Below, piece after piece: positions 16,374-26,134 of a stretch of 64,000 nucleotides of DNA. The notes beneath the pieces are model-generated. The model saw only the letters and a program-made list of their open reading frames with translations. It did no database searches and was not told where the DNA came from. The first letter of the stretch is position 1. Each line of letters starts with the position of its first letter. This stretch comes from Micromonospora echinofusca (GTDB lineage: Bacteria; Actinomycetota; Actinomycetes; Mycobacteriales; Micromonosporaceae): the NCBI RefSeq assembly GCF_900091445.1, contig NZ_LT607733.1, positions 2,620,501-2,684,500 on the forward strand, in the 5' to 3' direction. Position numbers and translations under genes: made by a program.

Positions 16374-18152
16374 GTGACGGAGAGCGCGAGACCGCGTCGA
16401 CGGCGTGGTCGTTCCCGTCGGCGGCGGCAGGTGCGCCGGGCCCTGCTCGCCGCCCTCGTGGTGGGCTCCCTGCTCCTGCTCACCGCCGGCTGGGTGGGCT
16501 TCCGGGGCTGGCAGGCCCGCGCCCACCTGCTCAACGCCGCCGGCCTGGCCCGGGAGCTCAGCGCGCAGGTGCTCGGGGGCGACACCGCCCGGGCGCAGCG
16601 CACCCTCGCGGCTTTGCAGGAGCAGTCCGGCAGCGCCCGGGCGGCGACCGGTGACCCCGGCTGGTGGGTCGGTCGGCGCACCCCGTACGCCGGCGACAAC
16701 CTGGCGGCGGTCCGGCAGATCTCGGTGGCCATCGACGATCTGGCCCGGCAGGCGTTCCCGCCGCTGCTGCGCGCCGACCTGACCAGTCTCGTACCCGCGG
16801 GCGGGCGCCTGGACGTGGAGCGGTTGCGGGCCCTGTCGGCCGAGCTGGCCAGGGTCAACTCGGCGGTACGGGGGGCCCGGGACAGCCTCGCGACGGTGCC
16901 CACCGACGGCCTGGTCGCCCAGGTCCGGCAGGCGCTGACCGACCTGCGCGGCGAGATCGACCGGCTGGCCGGGCTGACCGCCGCCGCCGACCAGGCCAGC
17001 CGGCTGCTTCCGCCGCTGCTGGGCGCCGACGGCCGCCGCACCTACCTCGTGGTCTCCCAGAATCCCGCCGAGCTGCGCGCCACCGGCGGCATGATCGGCG
17101 CGTACGCCGTCGTGCACGCGGCCGACGGTCGGGTCCGGATGGGGCAGCAGGGCAGCAGCAGCGCGCTGGGCCGGTTCGTGCCGCCGCTGAAGGTGCCCGC
17201 GGAGGTACGCGGGATCTGGGCCGACCTGCCGGGGATCTACCCGGCCGACGTCAACCTCACCCCGCACTTCCCGACCGCCGCCGCCCTCTACCGGGAGATG
17301 TTCCGGCGGCGTACGGGCACCGCCGTGGACGGGGTGCTCGCGGTCGACCCGGTGGTGCTGTCGTACCTGCTCAAGGCCACCGGCCCGGTGATGGTGCCCG
17401 GCGGGGTCCCGCTGGCTGCCGAGAAGGTCGTGCAGACGGTGCTCAGCGACAGCTACCAGCGGATGGACAACCAGAAACAGGACGCCTTCTTCGCCGCGTC
17501 CGCCGCCGCCGTGTTCGACGCGCTGGTCACGAAGAATATTGACCCGAAGGCGTTATTGTCCTCATTTGACCGTGCTGTCACTGAACGCCGGATATTGTTC
17601 TGGAGTGCCCGACCCGAGGAGCAACGGACGATCGGCGACAGCCGGATGGCCGGGACGCTCCCGGAGAAGGACACCGTGCCGACCGTCGGCGTGTTCCTCA
17701 ACGACGGCAGCGGCGCGAAGCTCGGCTACTACCTCCGGCCGTCGGCGACCCTGGCGGTCGGCGACTGCCGGCCCGACGGCCGCCGGGAGCTCCGACTCCG
17801 GGTCACCCTGCGCTCGTCGGCGCCCAGGTCGGGTCTCAGCGAGTCGGTCCTCGGTCTCGGTCTGGCCGGCGACCCGTACACCGTCCGCACGTTGGTGTCG
17901 GTGCACAGCCCGGCCGGCGGGGCGGTGCTCGCCGCCCGTCTGGACGGCGCCGAGACGGCCGTCGGCAGCGGCACCGAACGGCGCCGCCAGGTCGGCACCG
18001 TCAACGTCGAGGTCGGCCCGGGGCAGTCGCGCACGTTGGAGGTCACCGTGCTGACGGCGACCACCGGCGTCGGTGCCGCCGAACTGTGGCTGACCCCCAC
18101 CGCCACCCCATGGACCACCCAAGTTGTTTCCGCACCAAGCTGTGATCAGTAG
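16374..18152 (+). CDS. DUF4012 domain membrane protein of exopolysaccharide locus
   Basis: A 592-residue protein with a very basic N-terminus (VTESARPRRRRGRSRRRR), one helix (23-42) and a large outer domain matching DUF4012 (about 195-550, with YLVVSQNPAELRATGGMIGA). DUF4012 proteins occur in exopolysaccharide and capsule clusters; their biochemical role is unknown. GTG 16374 has AGGAAGGA upstream. Anomaly: codons between about 17533 and 17606 are suddenly AT-rich (AAT, ATT, TTA, TTG, TCA, TTT, ATA), including a TTA leucine codon at 17553-17555 (residue 394). TTA is rare in such genomes and can make translation depend on the bldA-type tRNA. Confidence 0.87.
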   Translation: MTESARPRRRRGRSRRRRQVRRALLAALVVGSLLLLTAGWVGFRGWQARAHLLNAAGLARELSAQVLGGDTARAQRTLAALQEQSGSARAATGDPGWWVGRRTPYAGDNLAAVRQISVAIDDLARQAFPPLLRADLTSLVPAGGRLDVERLRALSAELARVNSAVRGARDSLATVPTDGLVAQVRQALTDLRGEIDRLAGLTAAADQASRLLPPLLGADGRRTYLVVSQNPAELRATGGMIGAYAVVHAADGRVRMGQQGSSSALGRFVPPLKVPAEVRGIWADLPGIYPADVNLTPHFPTAAALYREMFRRRTGTAVDGVLAVDPVVLSYLLKATGPVMVPGGVPLAAEKVVQTVLSDSYQRMDNQKQDAFFAASAAAVFDALVTKNIDPKALLSSFDRAVTERRILFWSARPEEQRTIGDSRMAGTLPEKDTVPTVGVFLNDGSGAKLGYYLRPSATLAVGDCRPDGRRELRLRVTLRSSAPRSGLSESVLGLGLAGDPYTVRTLVSVHSPAGGAVLAARLDGAETAVGSGTERRRQVGTVNVEVGPGQSRTLEVTVLTATTGVGAAELWLTPTATPWTTQVVSAPSCDQ

Positions 18153-18165
18153 GAGGGAACCAATC

Positions 18166-18804
18166 ATGCGGCTATCCCGCATCATCATGGCGCTCACGGT
18201 CGGTATGGCCGTGCTGGCCGCGCCGACCGCAGCGGGGGCGGCCCAGCCGCAGCCGGCGCCCGGCACCGGAACGCCACAGCCACCGGTCTACCCGCCCGGC
18301 CCCGCGACGCTCGCGGTGAGCCCGCCGACCGTCTTCGTCGGCCAGACCGCCACCCTGATCGGCAGCGGCTGGACGCCGGGCGAGACGGTCATCATCACCG
18401 TCAGCACGTCGCCGCTCGCCGCCGCCGTACCGGGTGCCGAGCAGGCGCGCCGCAGCAACGGCGAGATGGTCGCGATGGCGCCGGTCTCGTTGCAGCGGGC
18501 GCCCCAGCCGAGCCCCAGCACCATCGTGGTCACGGCGGACGGGGCCGGCAACTTCCGCACCACCTACACGCCGCGTCACCCGGGCAGGTACACCTTCCGG
18601 GCCGTCGGGCAGACGTCGGGCCAGGTGGCGACCGCGACGCTGACCGTGCTCAAGAAGCACGCGCCGCCGCTGCCCGTCACGGGCGACAGCCTGAGCACCC
18701 CGATGAAGTTCGGCGGCGGCCTCGTCGGTGCCGGCGCGGTGCTCCTGCTGCTGTCGCTGGTCTGGCGCAAGCGTCACCGCTTCGGCATGGGAGCCGCGCG
18801 CTGA
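18166..18804 (+). CDS. LPxTG-type cell-wall-anchored surface protein
   Basis: A 212-residue exported protein. Signal peptide 1-25 (cleavage near AAGA-AQ), then a Pro/Gly-rich spacer. An Ig-like beta domain (about 45-162) follows, with SPPTVFVGQTATLIGSGWTP, DGAGNFRTTYTPRHPGRYTF and similar motifs typical of such folds. A sorting signal comes last: LPVTG (169-173), a helix (183-200) and a basic tail RKRHRFG. A sortase should therefore attach it to peptidoglycan. ATG 18166 has AGGAGGGA upstream and lies 13 bases after the DUF4012 stop, so it belongs to the same operon and may link polysaccharide to the wall. No sortase gene is nearby. Confidence 0.88.
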   Translation: MRLSRIIMALTVGMAVLAAPTAAGAAQPQPAPGTGTPQPPVYPPGPATLAVSPPTVFVGQTATLIGSGWTPGETVIITVSTSPLAAAVPGAEQARRSNGEMVAMAPVSLQRAPQPSPSTIVVTADGAGNFRTTYTPRHPGRYTFRAVGQTSGQVATATLTVLKKHAPPLPVTGDSLSTPMKFGGGLVGAGAVLLLLSLVWRKRHRFGMGAAR

Positions 18805-18842
18805 CGGTGAACTCCCTCCGGGCAGGGCCCGGACACCGCGAA

Positions 18843-18884
18843 ACGGCTGGCGCCCGTCGGACAACTCCGGCGGGCGCCAGCCGT
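18843..18884 (+). terminator. Strong terminator after the surface-polysaccharide operon
   Basis: An 18-bp stem with one G-T pair: ACGGCTGGCGCCCGTCGG (18843-18860) with CCGGCGGGCGCCAGCCGT (18867-18884), loop ACAACT. It begins 39 bases after the stop of the LPxTG gene. Confidence 0.85.
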
Positions 18885-19056
18885 CCGCCTGCCCGGCCCC
18901 GGTCGCCCGCCGCAGGGCGCCCGTCCGCTCCGCGGCGGGCTCGGCCCCCGGGGCGACCCGGCCGTGCGGGCGTCCTCGGTCGGCAGGCGGGGGCATGGCA
19001 CCATGACCGTGTCCTGCCCGCCGGGTGGGCGGGACACGACATCTGATGGAGTCGGA

Positions 19057-20337
19057 ATGACAGGACTGGCCGGCGCGCCGGTGCCGGGGCTGGTGCCACT
19101 GTGGACGCACGACCCGAGCGCCGCCGGTCCCTACCGGCTGGTCGGCCGGCTCGGCTCGGGCGGGCAGGGAGTGGTCTACCTCGGCGAGGACGAGCAGGGC
19201 CACCGGGTGGCGGTCAAGATGATCAACATCGACCTGAGCGATCCCCGGGCGCGTTCGCAGTTCATGAAGGAGATCGCGGCGGCGCGCCGCGTCGTGCCGT
19301 TCTGCACCGCGCAGGTGCTCTTCGCCGACGTCGACGGCGAACGACCGTACGTGGTCAGCGAGTTCATCGAGGGTCCCACGCTGCACCGGCACGTACGCGA
19401 GCACGGCCCGGTCACCGGCAACGCGCTGCACCGCCTGGCGGTCGGCACCGCCACCGCGCTCGCCGCGATCCACCGCTGCGACGTCGTGCACTGCGACCTG
19501 AAGCCCGACAACGTCGTGCTCGGCCGGGACGGCCCCCGGGTGATCGACTTCGGCATCGCCCGCGCGCTGGGCGTCACCGAGACGGTGACCAGCCGGGTGC
19601 TGGGGACCACCGCGTACATGGCTCCGGAGCGGTTCCGCAACGACGACTCGGTCGGGCCGCCCTGCGACGTCTTCGCCTGGGCCGCCACCATCGCCTTCGC
19701 CGCGGGGGGCCGCCCGCCGTTCGGCACCGACTCGCTCTTCGCGGTGATGCACCGGGTGTTGAACGACCCGCCCGACCTGCCGCCCCTGCCACCGGGCCTC
19801 GACGAGCTGATCCGGCAGTGCCTCGCCAAGGACCCGGCGGACCGGCCGGAGGCCGAGCAGGTGCTGATGCGGCTGCTCGGGCAGGACGTCGCGGCGCCCG
19901 GCCCGCTGCGTCACGAGAGCGTGCTCCGCCTGGGCAACGAGACCGCCGGCGCGCCGACGCCGAACCAGCGGCTGCCGTTGCCCCGTCCCGCGTCGGACGC
20001 ACCGCCGGCACCGCCGGAACCGACGTCGCCGACCCGAGTCGGTACGGCACCGGTGGCCCGGCCGGAACCGACGCAACGTGCGCAGAGCCGGTCTGCGGAT
20101 CCCGCCCCCGCCGACCAGGCGGGCGGCGGCTGGGGGCAGCGGCTGCGCCGGGAGTCGGTCGACGCCTGGGGCATCTCGACCGCGATCTTCCTCGGCTCGG
20201 TCGGCGCCGCCGCCGGCTACGTCGCGTCGAGCGGGGTGGGCGTGGCCGCGGCCACCGGGGCTAGCGCCTTCGGCGTGGTGTACGTGGTCCGGCTGCTGGT
20301 CGCGGTGGCGCTCGGCGAGCGGGGCGAGCGCCCCTGA
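19057..20337 (+). CDS. Ser/Thr protein kinase with HCD catalytic motif
   Basis: A 426-residue Hanks-type kinase. Visible are the glycine loop LGSGGQGVVYLG (about 32-43), Lys54 in VAVKMIN, catalytic loop HCDLKPDN (145-152), DFG (164-166) and APER. The catalytic loop has Cys in place of the usual Arg of HRD, so this is a non-RD kinase that would not need classical activation-loop phosphorylation. After a Pro-rich linker (about 305-355) the C-terminus holds two hydrophobic segments (about 372-392 and 396-418), so the kinase is tethered by its end. ATG 19057 has GGAGTC upstream. The next gene, 84 bases on, encodes a membrane VWA protein and may be its partner or target. Confidence 0.9.
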   Translation: MTGLAGAPVPGLVPLWTHDPSAAGPYRLVGRLGSGGQGVVYLGEDEQGHRVAVKMINIDLSDPRARSQFMKEIAAARRVVPFCTAQVLFADVDGERPYVVSEFIEGPTLHRHVREHGPVTGNALHRLAVGTATALAAIHRCDVVHCDLKPDNVVLGRDGPRVIDFGIARALGVTETVTSRVLGTTAYMAPERFRNDDSVGPPCDVFAWAATIAFAAGGRPPFGTDSLFAVMHRVLNDPPDLPPLPPGLDELIRQCLAKDPADRPEAEQVLMRLLGQDVAAPGPLRHESVLRLGNETAGAPTPNQRLPLPRPASDAPPAPPEPTSPTRVGTAPVARPEPTQRAQSRSADPAPADQAGGGWGQRLRRESVDAWGISTAIFLGSVGAAAGYVASSGVGVAAATGASAFGVVYVVRLLVAVALGERGERP

Positions 20338-20421
20338 CCGAGGGGCGCCGGGCCCGCCGCCGTTCGTGGCACCGCCCCGATAGGTTGACTGCCGTCAGTC
20401 GACCCGCGAGGAGGACGTCCC

Positions 20422-22206
20422 ATGGCCCCAGCCCCGCCGCGCGCACGACAGTGGTTGCCGTACACAGCGGCCGTCACCGCCGGGCTGCTGGTCATCGTCG
20501 GGGCGTTCGTGCTCGTACGGCAGCGGGACGCGGGCAGCGACCGGCCCCGGGCCGACTGCGCCGTCCGCCTGGACGTCAACTCCTCGACGGAGAAGGCGGC
20601 GCTGCTGGTCGAGCTGGCGAAGCGGTACAACGACAGCGACCGGTCGCTCGACGGCGGCGGCTGCGCCCAGGTGCACGTCAGCGCCCTGAACTCGGGCCGG
20701 GCCACCGAGGTGCTGGCCGCCGGCTGGAGCGGCACCGGCCTGCCGCAGCCGCAGGTCTGGTTGCCGACGTCGAGCCTGTGGACGGGCCAGCTCCGGCTGC
20801 TCGACGAGGCCGCGGGGCGAACGCCACAGACCCCGGACCGCTACCCGTCGATCGCCAACAGCCCGCTGGTCATCGCGATGCCCCAACCCAAGGGCGAGCT
20901 GGTACGCCAGCGCGGGCCGCTGGGCTGGGGGGAGATCCTCGGCCTCTCCGGGCGGCAGGGCTGGGCGGGTTTCGGCAGGCCGGAGTGGGGCCGGTTCACC
21001 TTCGGCAAGGACAACCCGAACCTCTCCACCTCGGGTCTGGCGGCGACCATCGCCACCTACTACGCCGCCGCGAAGCGCTCCAGCGACCTGACCACGTCGG
21101 ACCTGGCGGATCCGGAGGTGACCCGGTTCGTCCGGCAGATCGAGGCCAACGTGTCGCACTACAGCGACGACTCGGTGGAGCTGCTCCGCGACCTCGCCGA
21201 GGCCGACCTGGCCGGCGCCGGCGCTGGCGACATGAGCGCCATCGTCATGCAGGAGGAGCTGGTCCACCTCTACAACGAGGGAGGACTGAGCCCGCGGCAG
21301 GAGGGCCAGGAACGCGGCCCCCGGCCGAAGGTGCCGTTGGTCGCCGTGCACCCGGAGGAGGGCACCTTCAACCTCGACCACCCGTTCGTGGTGCTCCCCT
21401 CCGCCGACGAGCGGCAGCGCGTGGCCGCGGACGACTTCCTGGCCTTCCTGACCGAGGACGACCAGCAGGCGAGCTTCGCCCGCCTCGGCTTCCGCGACCA
21501 CGAGCGTCAAGCCTCGGTGGAGCTGCTCGCCAGCGTCGGCGCCGAGCCCGCCGGCGGGCTGACCTACTTCGCGCCGCCGAACCCGGCGGTGGTCGAGACG
21601 ATGCTGGACGGCTGGAGCACGCTGCGTAAGAAGGCCAACATCCTGATCGCGCTGGACACCTCCGGGTCGATGCAGGCCCCGGTCGGCGACCGCACGCGCT
21701 TCCAGGTCGCCTCGGCGGCGGCGGCCAAGGGTCTCGCGCTGCTCAACTCCGAGGACCGGGTCGGGCTCTGGTCGTTCTCCTCGGAGACGTCGAAGCGGCC
21801 CGACGGCCCGTACCGGGAGGAGGTCCGGCTCGGCGACTTCGACCAGAAGCGCATCAACAGCCGGATCGCCGGCCTGCACGTCGCGGGCGACACCGCGCTC
21901 TACGCGACCGTCCGGGCCGCCCACAAGCAGGTCCTCGAGCGGTACGACCCGCAGCGGATCAACGCCGTCGTCGTGCTGACCGACGGCAAGAACGAGTACG
22001 CCCGGGACAACGACCTGGCCCGGCTGCTCGCCGACGTCACCCTGGACCCGCGGCGCCCCGTGAAGGTCTTCTGCATCGCCTTCGACGGGGATTCGGACTT
22101 CGCGACGCTGGACCGGATCGCCAAGGCGTCGTCCGGCAAGGCGTTCGACGCCACCGATCCCGCCATGATCGACGAGGCGTTCGTGAAGCTGGTCAGCAGC
22201 TTCTGA
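20422..22206 (+). CDS. Membrane-anchored solute-binding-like / VWA domain protein
   Basis: A 594-residue protein with an N-terminal helix (about 13-33). An extracytoplasmic region resembling periplasmic solute-binding proteins (about 45-390) carries stretches such as LPTSSLWTGQLRLLDE and IANSPLVIAMPQPKGELV. A C-terminal von Willebrand A domain (about 405-594) begins ILIALDTSGSM, with the metal-site motif DTSGS at 412-416 and a later LTDGKNE. The fold suggests reversible, metal-dependent binding outside the membrane. ATG 20422 has GAGGAGG upstream. It follows the HCD kinase on the same strand. No MoxR ATPase or PP2C gene is nearby. Ligand unknown. Confidence 0.87.
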   Translation: MAPAPPRARQWLPYTAAVTAGLLVIVGAFVLVRQRDAGSDRPRADCAVRLDVNSSTEKAALLVELAKRYNDSDRSLDGGGCAQVHVSALNSGRATEVLAAGWSGTGLPQPQVWLPTSSLWTGQLRLLDEAAGRTPQTPDRYPSIANSPLVIAMPQPKGELVRQRGPLGWGEILGLSGRQGWAGFGRPEWGRFTFGKDNPNLSTSGLAATIATYYAAAKRSSDLTTSDLADPEVTRFVRQIEANVSHYSDDSVELLRDLAEADLAGAGAGDMSAIVMQEELVHLYNEGGLSPRQEGQERGPRPKVPLVAVHPEEGTFNLDHPFVVLPSADERQRVAADDFLAFLTEDDQQASFARLGFRDHERQASVELLASVGAEPAGGLTYFAPPNPAVVETMLDGWSTLRKKANILIALDTSGSMQAPVGDRTRFQVASAAAAKGLALLNSEDRVGLWSFSSETSKRPDGPYREEVRLGDFDQKRINSRIAGLHVAGDTALYATVRAAHKQVLERYDPQRINAVVVLTDGKNEYARDNDLARLLADVTLDPRRPVKVFCIAFDGDSDFATLDRIAKASSGKAFDATDPAMIDEAFVKLVSSF

Positions 22207-22209
22207 GCC

Positions 22210-22257
22210 GCCGGCGCCGGGGCGGGGCGACGCGCACCGCCCCGCCCCGGCGCCGGC
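22210..22257. terminator. Bidirectional terminator between VWA and gdhA genes
   Basis: Perfect 19-bp GC stem (22210-22228 with 22239-22257) and a ten-base loop, in the convergent gap, four bases after the VWA stop. It can serve both strands. Confidence 0.85.
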
Positions 22258-22276
22258 GCGACGGACCGGTCGTCGG

Positions 22277-23776
<1,500 letters not shown>

Positions 23777-24793
23777 TCACAGGCCGTGGCGCCGGTCGCC
23801 CACCACCCGTTCGCAGAGCGCCGCCTCCGAGCGCGCGGAGAAGGGGTCGCGGCGGGCGGCCACCGCCCGGCGGGTCTCCTCGGCGACGAGGTCGGCGTTG
23901 ATCTGGGCCGCGGCGACCACGCCGGCCGCCGCGGCGGCACCGACCTGGGCGGCGGGGTCGGTGACGTTGCCCGCCACCCACACGCCGGGCACGTCGGTGC
24001 GGCCCGTCGGGTCGGCGGGGACGTGCTCGCCTGCCCCCGCCGGGTGTTCCGCCGCCGCGAGCCCGAGGGCCGCGAGGAAACCCGCGCGCGCCACCATCCG
24101 CGACGAGACGGCCAGCGCGTCGCGGTCGACGACCGCGCCGTCGCCCAGCCGTACGCCCACGAGGCGGTCCCCGACGACCTCCAGGGACGCGACCTCGCCG
24201 TCCACCACGCGGATCTCCCGGGCCGCCAGCTGCTCCGCCTGCTCGTCGGAGAGCGCCGTGGTGTGCCGGAAGTACGTGACGTCGGCGCTCAACTGCCGGA
24301 ACAGCAGCGCCTGGTGCACCGAGAGCGGCCCGCCGGCCAGCACCCCGATCGCCCGGTCGCGGACCTCCCAGCCGTGGCAGTACGGGCAGTGCAGCACGTC
24401 CCTGCCCCAGCGCTCCCGCAGCCCCGGGACGTCCGGCAGTTCGTCCACCAGCCCGGTGGCCACCAGCAGCCGCCGCGCCCGCGTCGTCCGACCGTCGCCC
24501 AGGGTGACCGTGAACCCGCCGTCGTCGCGGGTCACCGCCTCGACCTCGCCGGTCACCACCCGGCCGCCGTAGCCGCGTACCTCCGCCCGGCCGCGTTCCA
24601 ACAGCTCGGCCGGCGGGATCCCCTCCCGGGCCAGCAGCCCGTGCACCCCCTCGGCCGGGGCGTTGCGGGGAGCCCCCGCGTCGATCACCACCACCGACCG
24701 CCGCGCCCGGGCCAGGGTCAGCGCCCCGCTCAATCCCGCGGCGCCACCTCCGATCACCACCACGTCGTAGCCGCTGTCCAGCCGATCGGTCAC
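23777..24793 (-). CDS. FAD-dependent thioredoxin-reductase-like oxidoreductase
   Basis: A 338-residue flavoprotein of the TrxR-like class. FAD motif VVVIGGGAAGLSGALTLARA at about 11-30, a redox pair CPYC (136-139), and a late FAD-binding motif VPGVWVAGNVTDPAAQV. The CPYCHGWE context is typical of stand-alone TrxR-like enzymes next to regulators rather than classical TrxB (CAVC/CATC). GTG 24793 has GGGAGG nine bases upstream; GTG 24802 would overlap that site. It lies divergent from an XRE-cupin regulator, which probably controls it. Its natural electron acceptor is unknown. Confidence 0.9.
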   Translation of the reverse strand: MTDRLDSGYDVVVIGGGAAGLSGALTLARARRSVVVIDAGAPRNAPAEGVHGLLAREGIPPAELLERGRAEVRGYGGRVVTGEVEAVTRDDGGFTVTLGDGRTTRARRLLVATGLVDELPDVPGLRERWGRDVLHCPYCHGWEVRDRAIGVLAGGPLSVHQALLFRQLSADVTYFRHTTALSDEQAEQLAAREIRVVDGEVASLEVVGDRLVGVRLGDGAVVDRDALAVSSRMVARAGFLAALGLAAAEHPAGAGEHVPADPTGRTDVPGVWVAGNVTDPAAQVGAAAAAGVVAAAQINADLVAEETRRAVAARRDPFSARSEAALCERVVGDRRHGL

Positions 24794-24849
24794 CGTGACC
24801 ACCTCCCGCGACCACAGTGCGGTCGCGACGAGCAGGGTGGCAAACGTTG

Positions 24850-24864
24850 TTGCCGAAGTGGCAA
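24850..24864. promoter_or_regulatory. Candidate operator between flavoprotein and XRE-cupin genes
   Basis: Inverted repeat TTGCC-GAAGT-GGCAA, in the gap between the divergent genes and ten bases before the regulator's start. Its place suggests autoregulation and control of the flavoprotein. Inference from symmetry and position. Confidence 0.5.
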
Positions 24865-24873
24865 TATGGCGGC

Positions 24874-25485
24874 ATGGACGACGAACTGGACCAGACGCTC
24901 GGCGCGGTCGGACCCCGGCTGCGCGCGCTGCGCCGGCAGCGGGAGACCACCCTCGCCGACCTGTCGGCGGCGACCGGCATCTCGGTGAGCACGCTGTCCC
25001 GGCTGGAGTCCGGTGTCCGCCGGCCCACCCTCGAACTGCTGCTCCCGCTGGCCAGGGCGCACGGCGTCACGCTCGACGAACTCGTCGACGCCCCCTCCAC
25101 CGGAGACCCGCGCATCCACCTGCGCCCGGTCACCCGCCATGGGATGACCATGCTGCCGCTGACCCGCCGGCCCGGCGGCATCCAGGCGTACAAGCTCGTG
25201 ATCCCGGGCGGGAGCCGCCGGGCCGAGCCGGATCCGCAGACCCACGAGGGCTACGAGTGGCTCTACGTGCTCAACGGGCGGCTGCGGGTCGTCCTCGGTG
25301 ACCAGGACCTCGTGCTCACGCCGGGGGAGGCGGCGGAGTTCGACACCCGCGTACCCCACTGGTTCGGGGCGGCCGACGCCGAGCCGGTGGAGTTCCTCAG
25401 CCTCTTCGGCAGGCAGGGCGAACGCGCCCACCTACGCGCCCGCCCCCGAACCCAACCTCCACCCACCCCCTCCACCCACAGCTGA
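24874..25485 (+). CDS. XRE-family regulator with C-terminal cupin domain
   Basis: A 203-residue regulator with an HTH_3 domain (about 14-68, with LSAATGISVSTLSRLESG) and a small-molecule-binding cupin (about 110-185, with THEGYEWLYVLNGRLRVVLG). This is a common actinobacterial class that senses metabolites and controls a neighbouring gene, here the divergent flavoprotein. ATG 24874 is the start most like family members. The inverted repeat at 24850-24864 lies just before it, so a ribosome-binding site is poor and leader length short. The Pro-rich end is probably disordered. Ligand unknown. Confidence 0.9.
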   Translation: MDDELDQTLGAVGPRLRALRRQRETTLADLSAATGISVSTLSRLESGVRRPTLELLLPLARAHGVTLDELVDAPSTGDPRIHLRPVTRHGMTMLPLTRRPGGIQAYKLVIPGGSRRAEPDPQTHEGYEWLYVLNGRLRVVLGDQDLVLTPGEAAEFDTRVPHWFGAADAEPVEFLSLFGRQGERAHLRARPRTQPPPTPSTHS

Positions 25486-25517
25486 CCCGCCCTCTCCCGC
25501 CCGTTCCTCAACCCGGT

Positions 25518-25572
25518 GATCATGAGGTTGGCGGCACCAGCGGAGATCGACATCGCCGCTAACCTCATGATC
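25518..25572. repeat. 18-bp inverted repeat with conserved GATCATGAGGTT arms
   Basis: GATCATGAGGTTGGCGGC (25518-25535) pairs with GCCGCTAACCTCATGATC (25555-25572), with one G-T pair and a 19-base loop. The arms are less GC-rich than the surroundings and there is no T-tract, so it does not look like a simple terminator. It may be one copy of a dispersed palindromic element. Confidence 0.7.
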
Positions 25573-25651
25573 GATGTGGACGAGCGGGGGAGCGGGGCGG
25601 GCGGGCGTGGCGGGGCATCGGGGGGAGCGGGGTGGACGGAAGGATGGGGGG

Positions 25652-26071
25652 ATGCGTGACGGGCAGGTGTGGGGCGAGCAGGCGGGGGTCGTCGTACTGC
25701 CGAGCGGGGCGCGGGTGCGAGGGCGGCGGGTCGCGGACGCGGCGTCGCCCGCCGACTTCGCCCTGCTGCTGGCGCCCGGGCCGGTGCCCGCCTGGCCGCA
25801 CCGGCGGATCCGGTGGCCCGACTTCTGGGTCCCGGTCGACCGGGCGGACGCGATCGACGCGCTGAGCGAGGCCCTGCGCCGCGCCCACGCCGGCGAGCGG
25901 GTGGAGGTGGCCTGCCGGGGCGGTACGGGGCGCACGGGCACGGCGCTGGCGGCGCTGGCGGTCCTCGACGGGCTGCCGCCGGAGCGGGCGGTGGACTGGG
26001 TACGCGCCACCTACCGGCCGCGGGCCGTGGAGACGCCCTGGCAGCGTCGCTGGCTGCGCCGCCTCACCTGA
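25652..26071 (+). CDS. Small dual-specificity-type protein phosphatase
   Basis: A 139-residue protein with a phosphatase P-loop CRGGTGRTG (Cys88 nucleophile, Arg94). Upstream, WPDFWVPVDRADAIDALSEA fits the position of the substrate loop in compact tyrosine/dual-specificity phosphatases. It is shorter than classical DSPs, so the N-terminal half is minimal. ATG 25652 is preceded by AAGGATGGGGG; a frame extension to 25574 is Gly/Arg-rich filler. Target unknown. The gene stands alone between the repeat element and the UvrA-like gene. Confidence 0.8.
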   Translation: MRDGQVWGEQAGVVVLPSGARVRGRRVADAASPADFALLLAPGPVPAWPHRRIRWPDFWVPVDRADAIDALSEALRRAHAGERVEVACRGGTGRTGTALAALAVLDGLPPERAVDWVRATYRPRAVETPWQRRWLRRLT

Positions 26072-26134
26072 CGCCCCGCCACCCGCCCGAGGGTGGCACG
26101 GCCGCCGCCCGCTCCGACCGCGCGGCCCGGCGGC

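Noticed and set aside
19057..22206. A kinase-VWA anti-phage or tellurite-type ternary system.
   Set aside because: No PP2C phosphatase or MoxR ATPase nearby, and the VWA protein is outside the membrane.
25518..25572. A simple intrinsic terminator for the XRE-cupin gene.
   Set aside because: 19-base loop, no T-run and lower GC than other hairpins in this window, which have tight loops; better described as a palindromic repeat.
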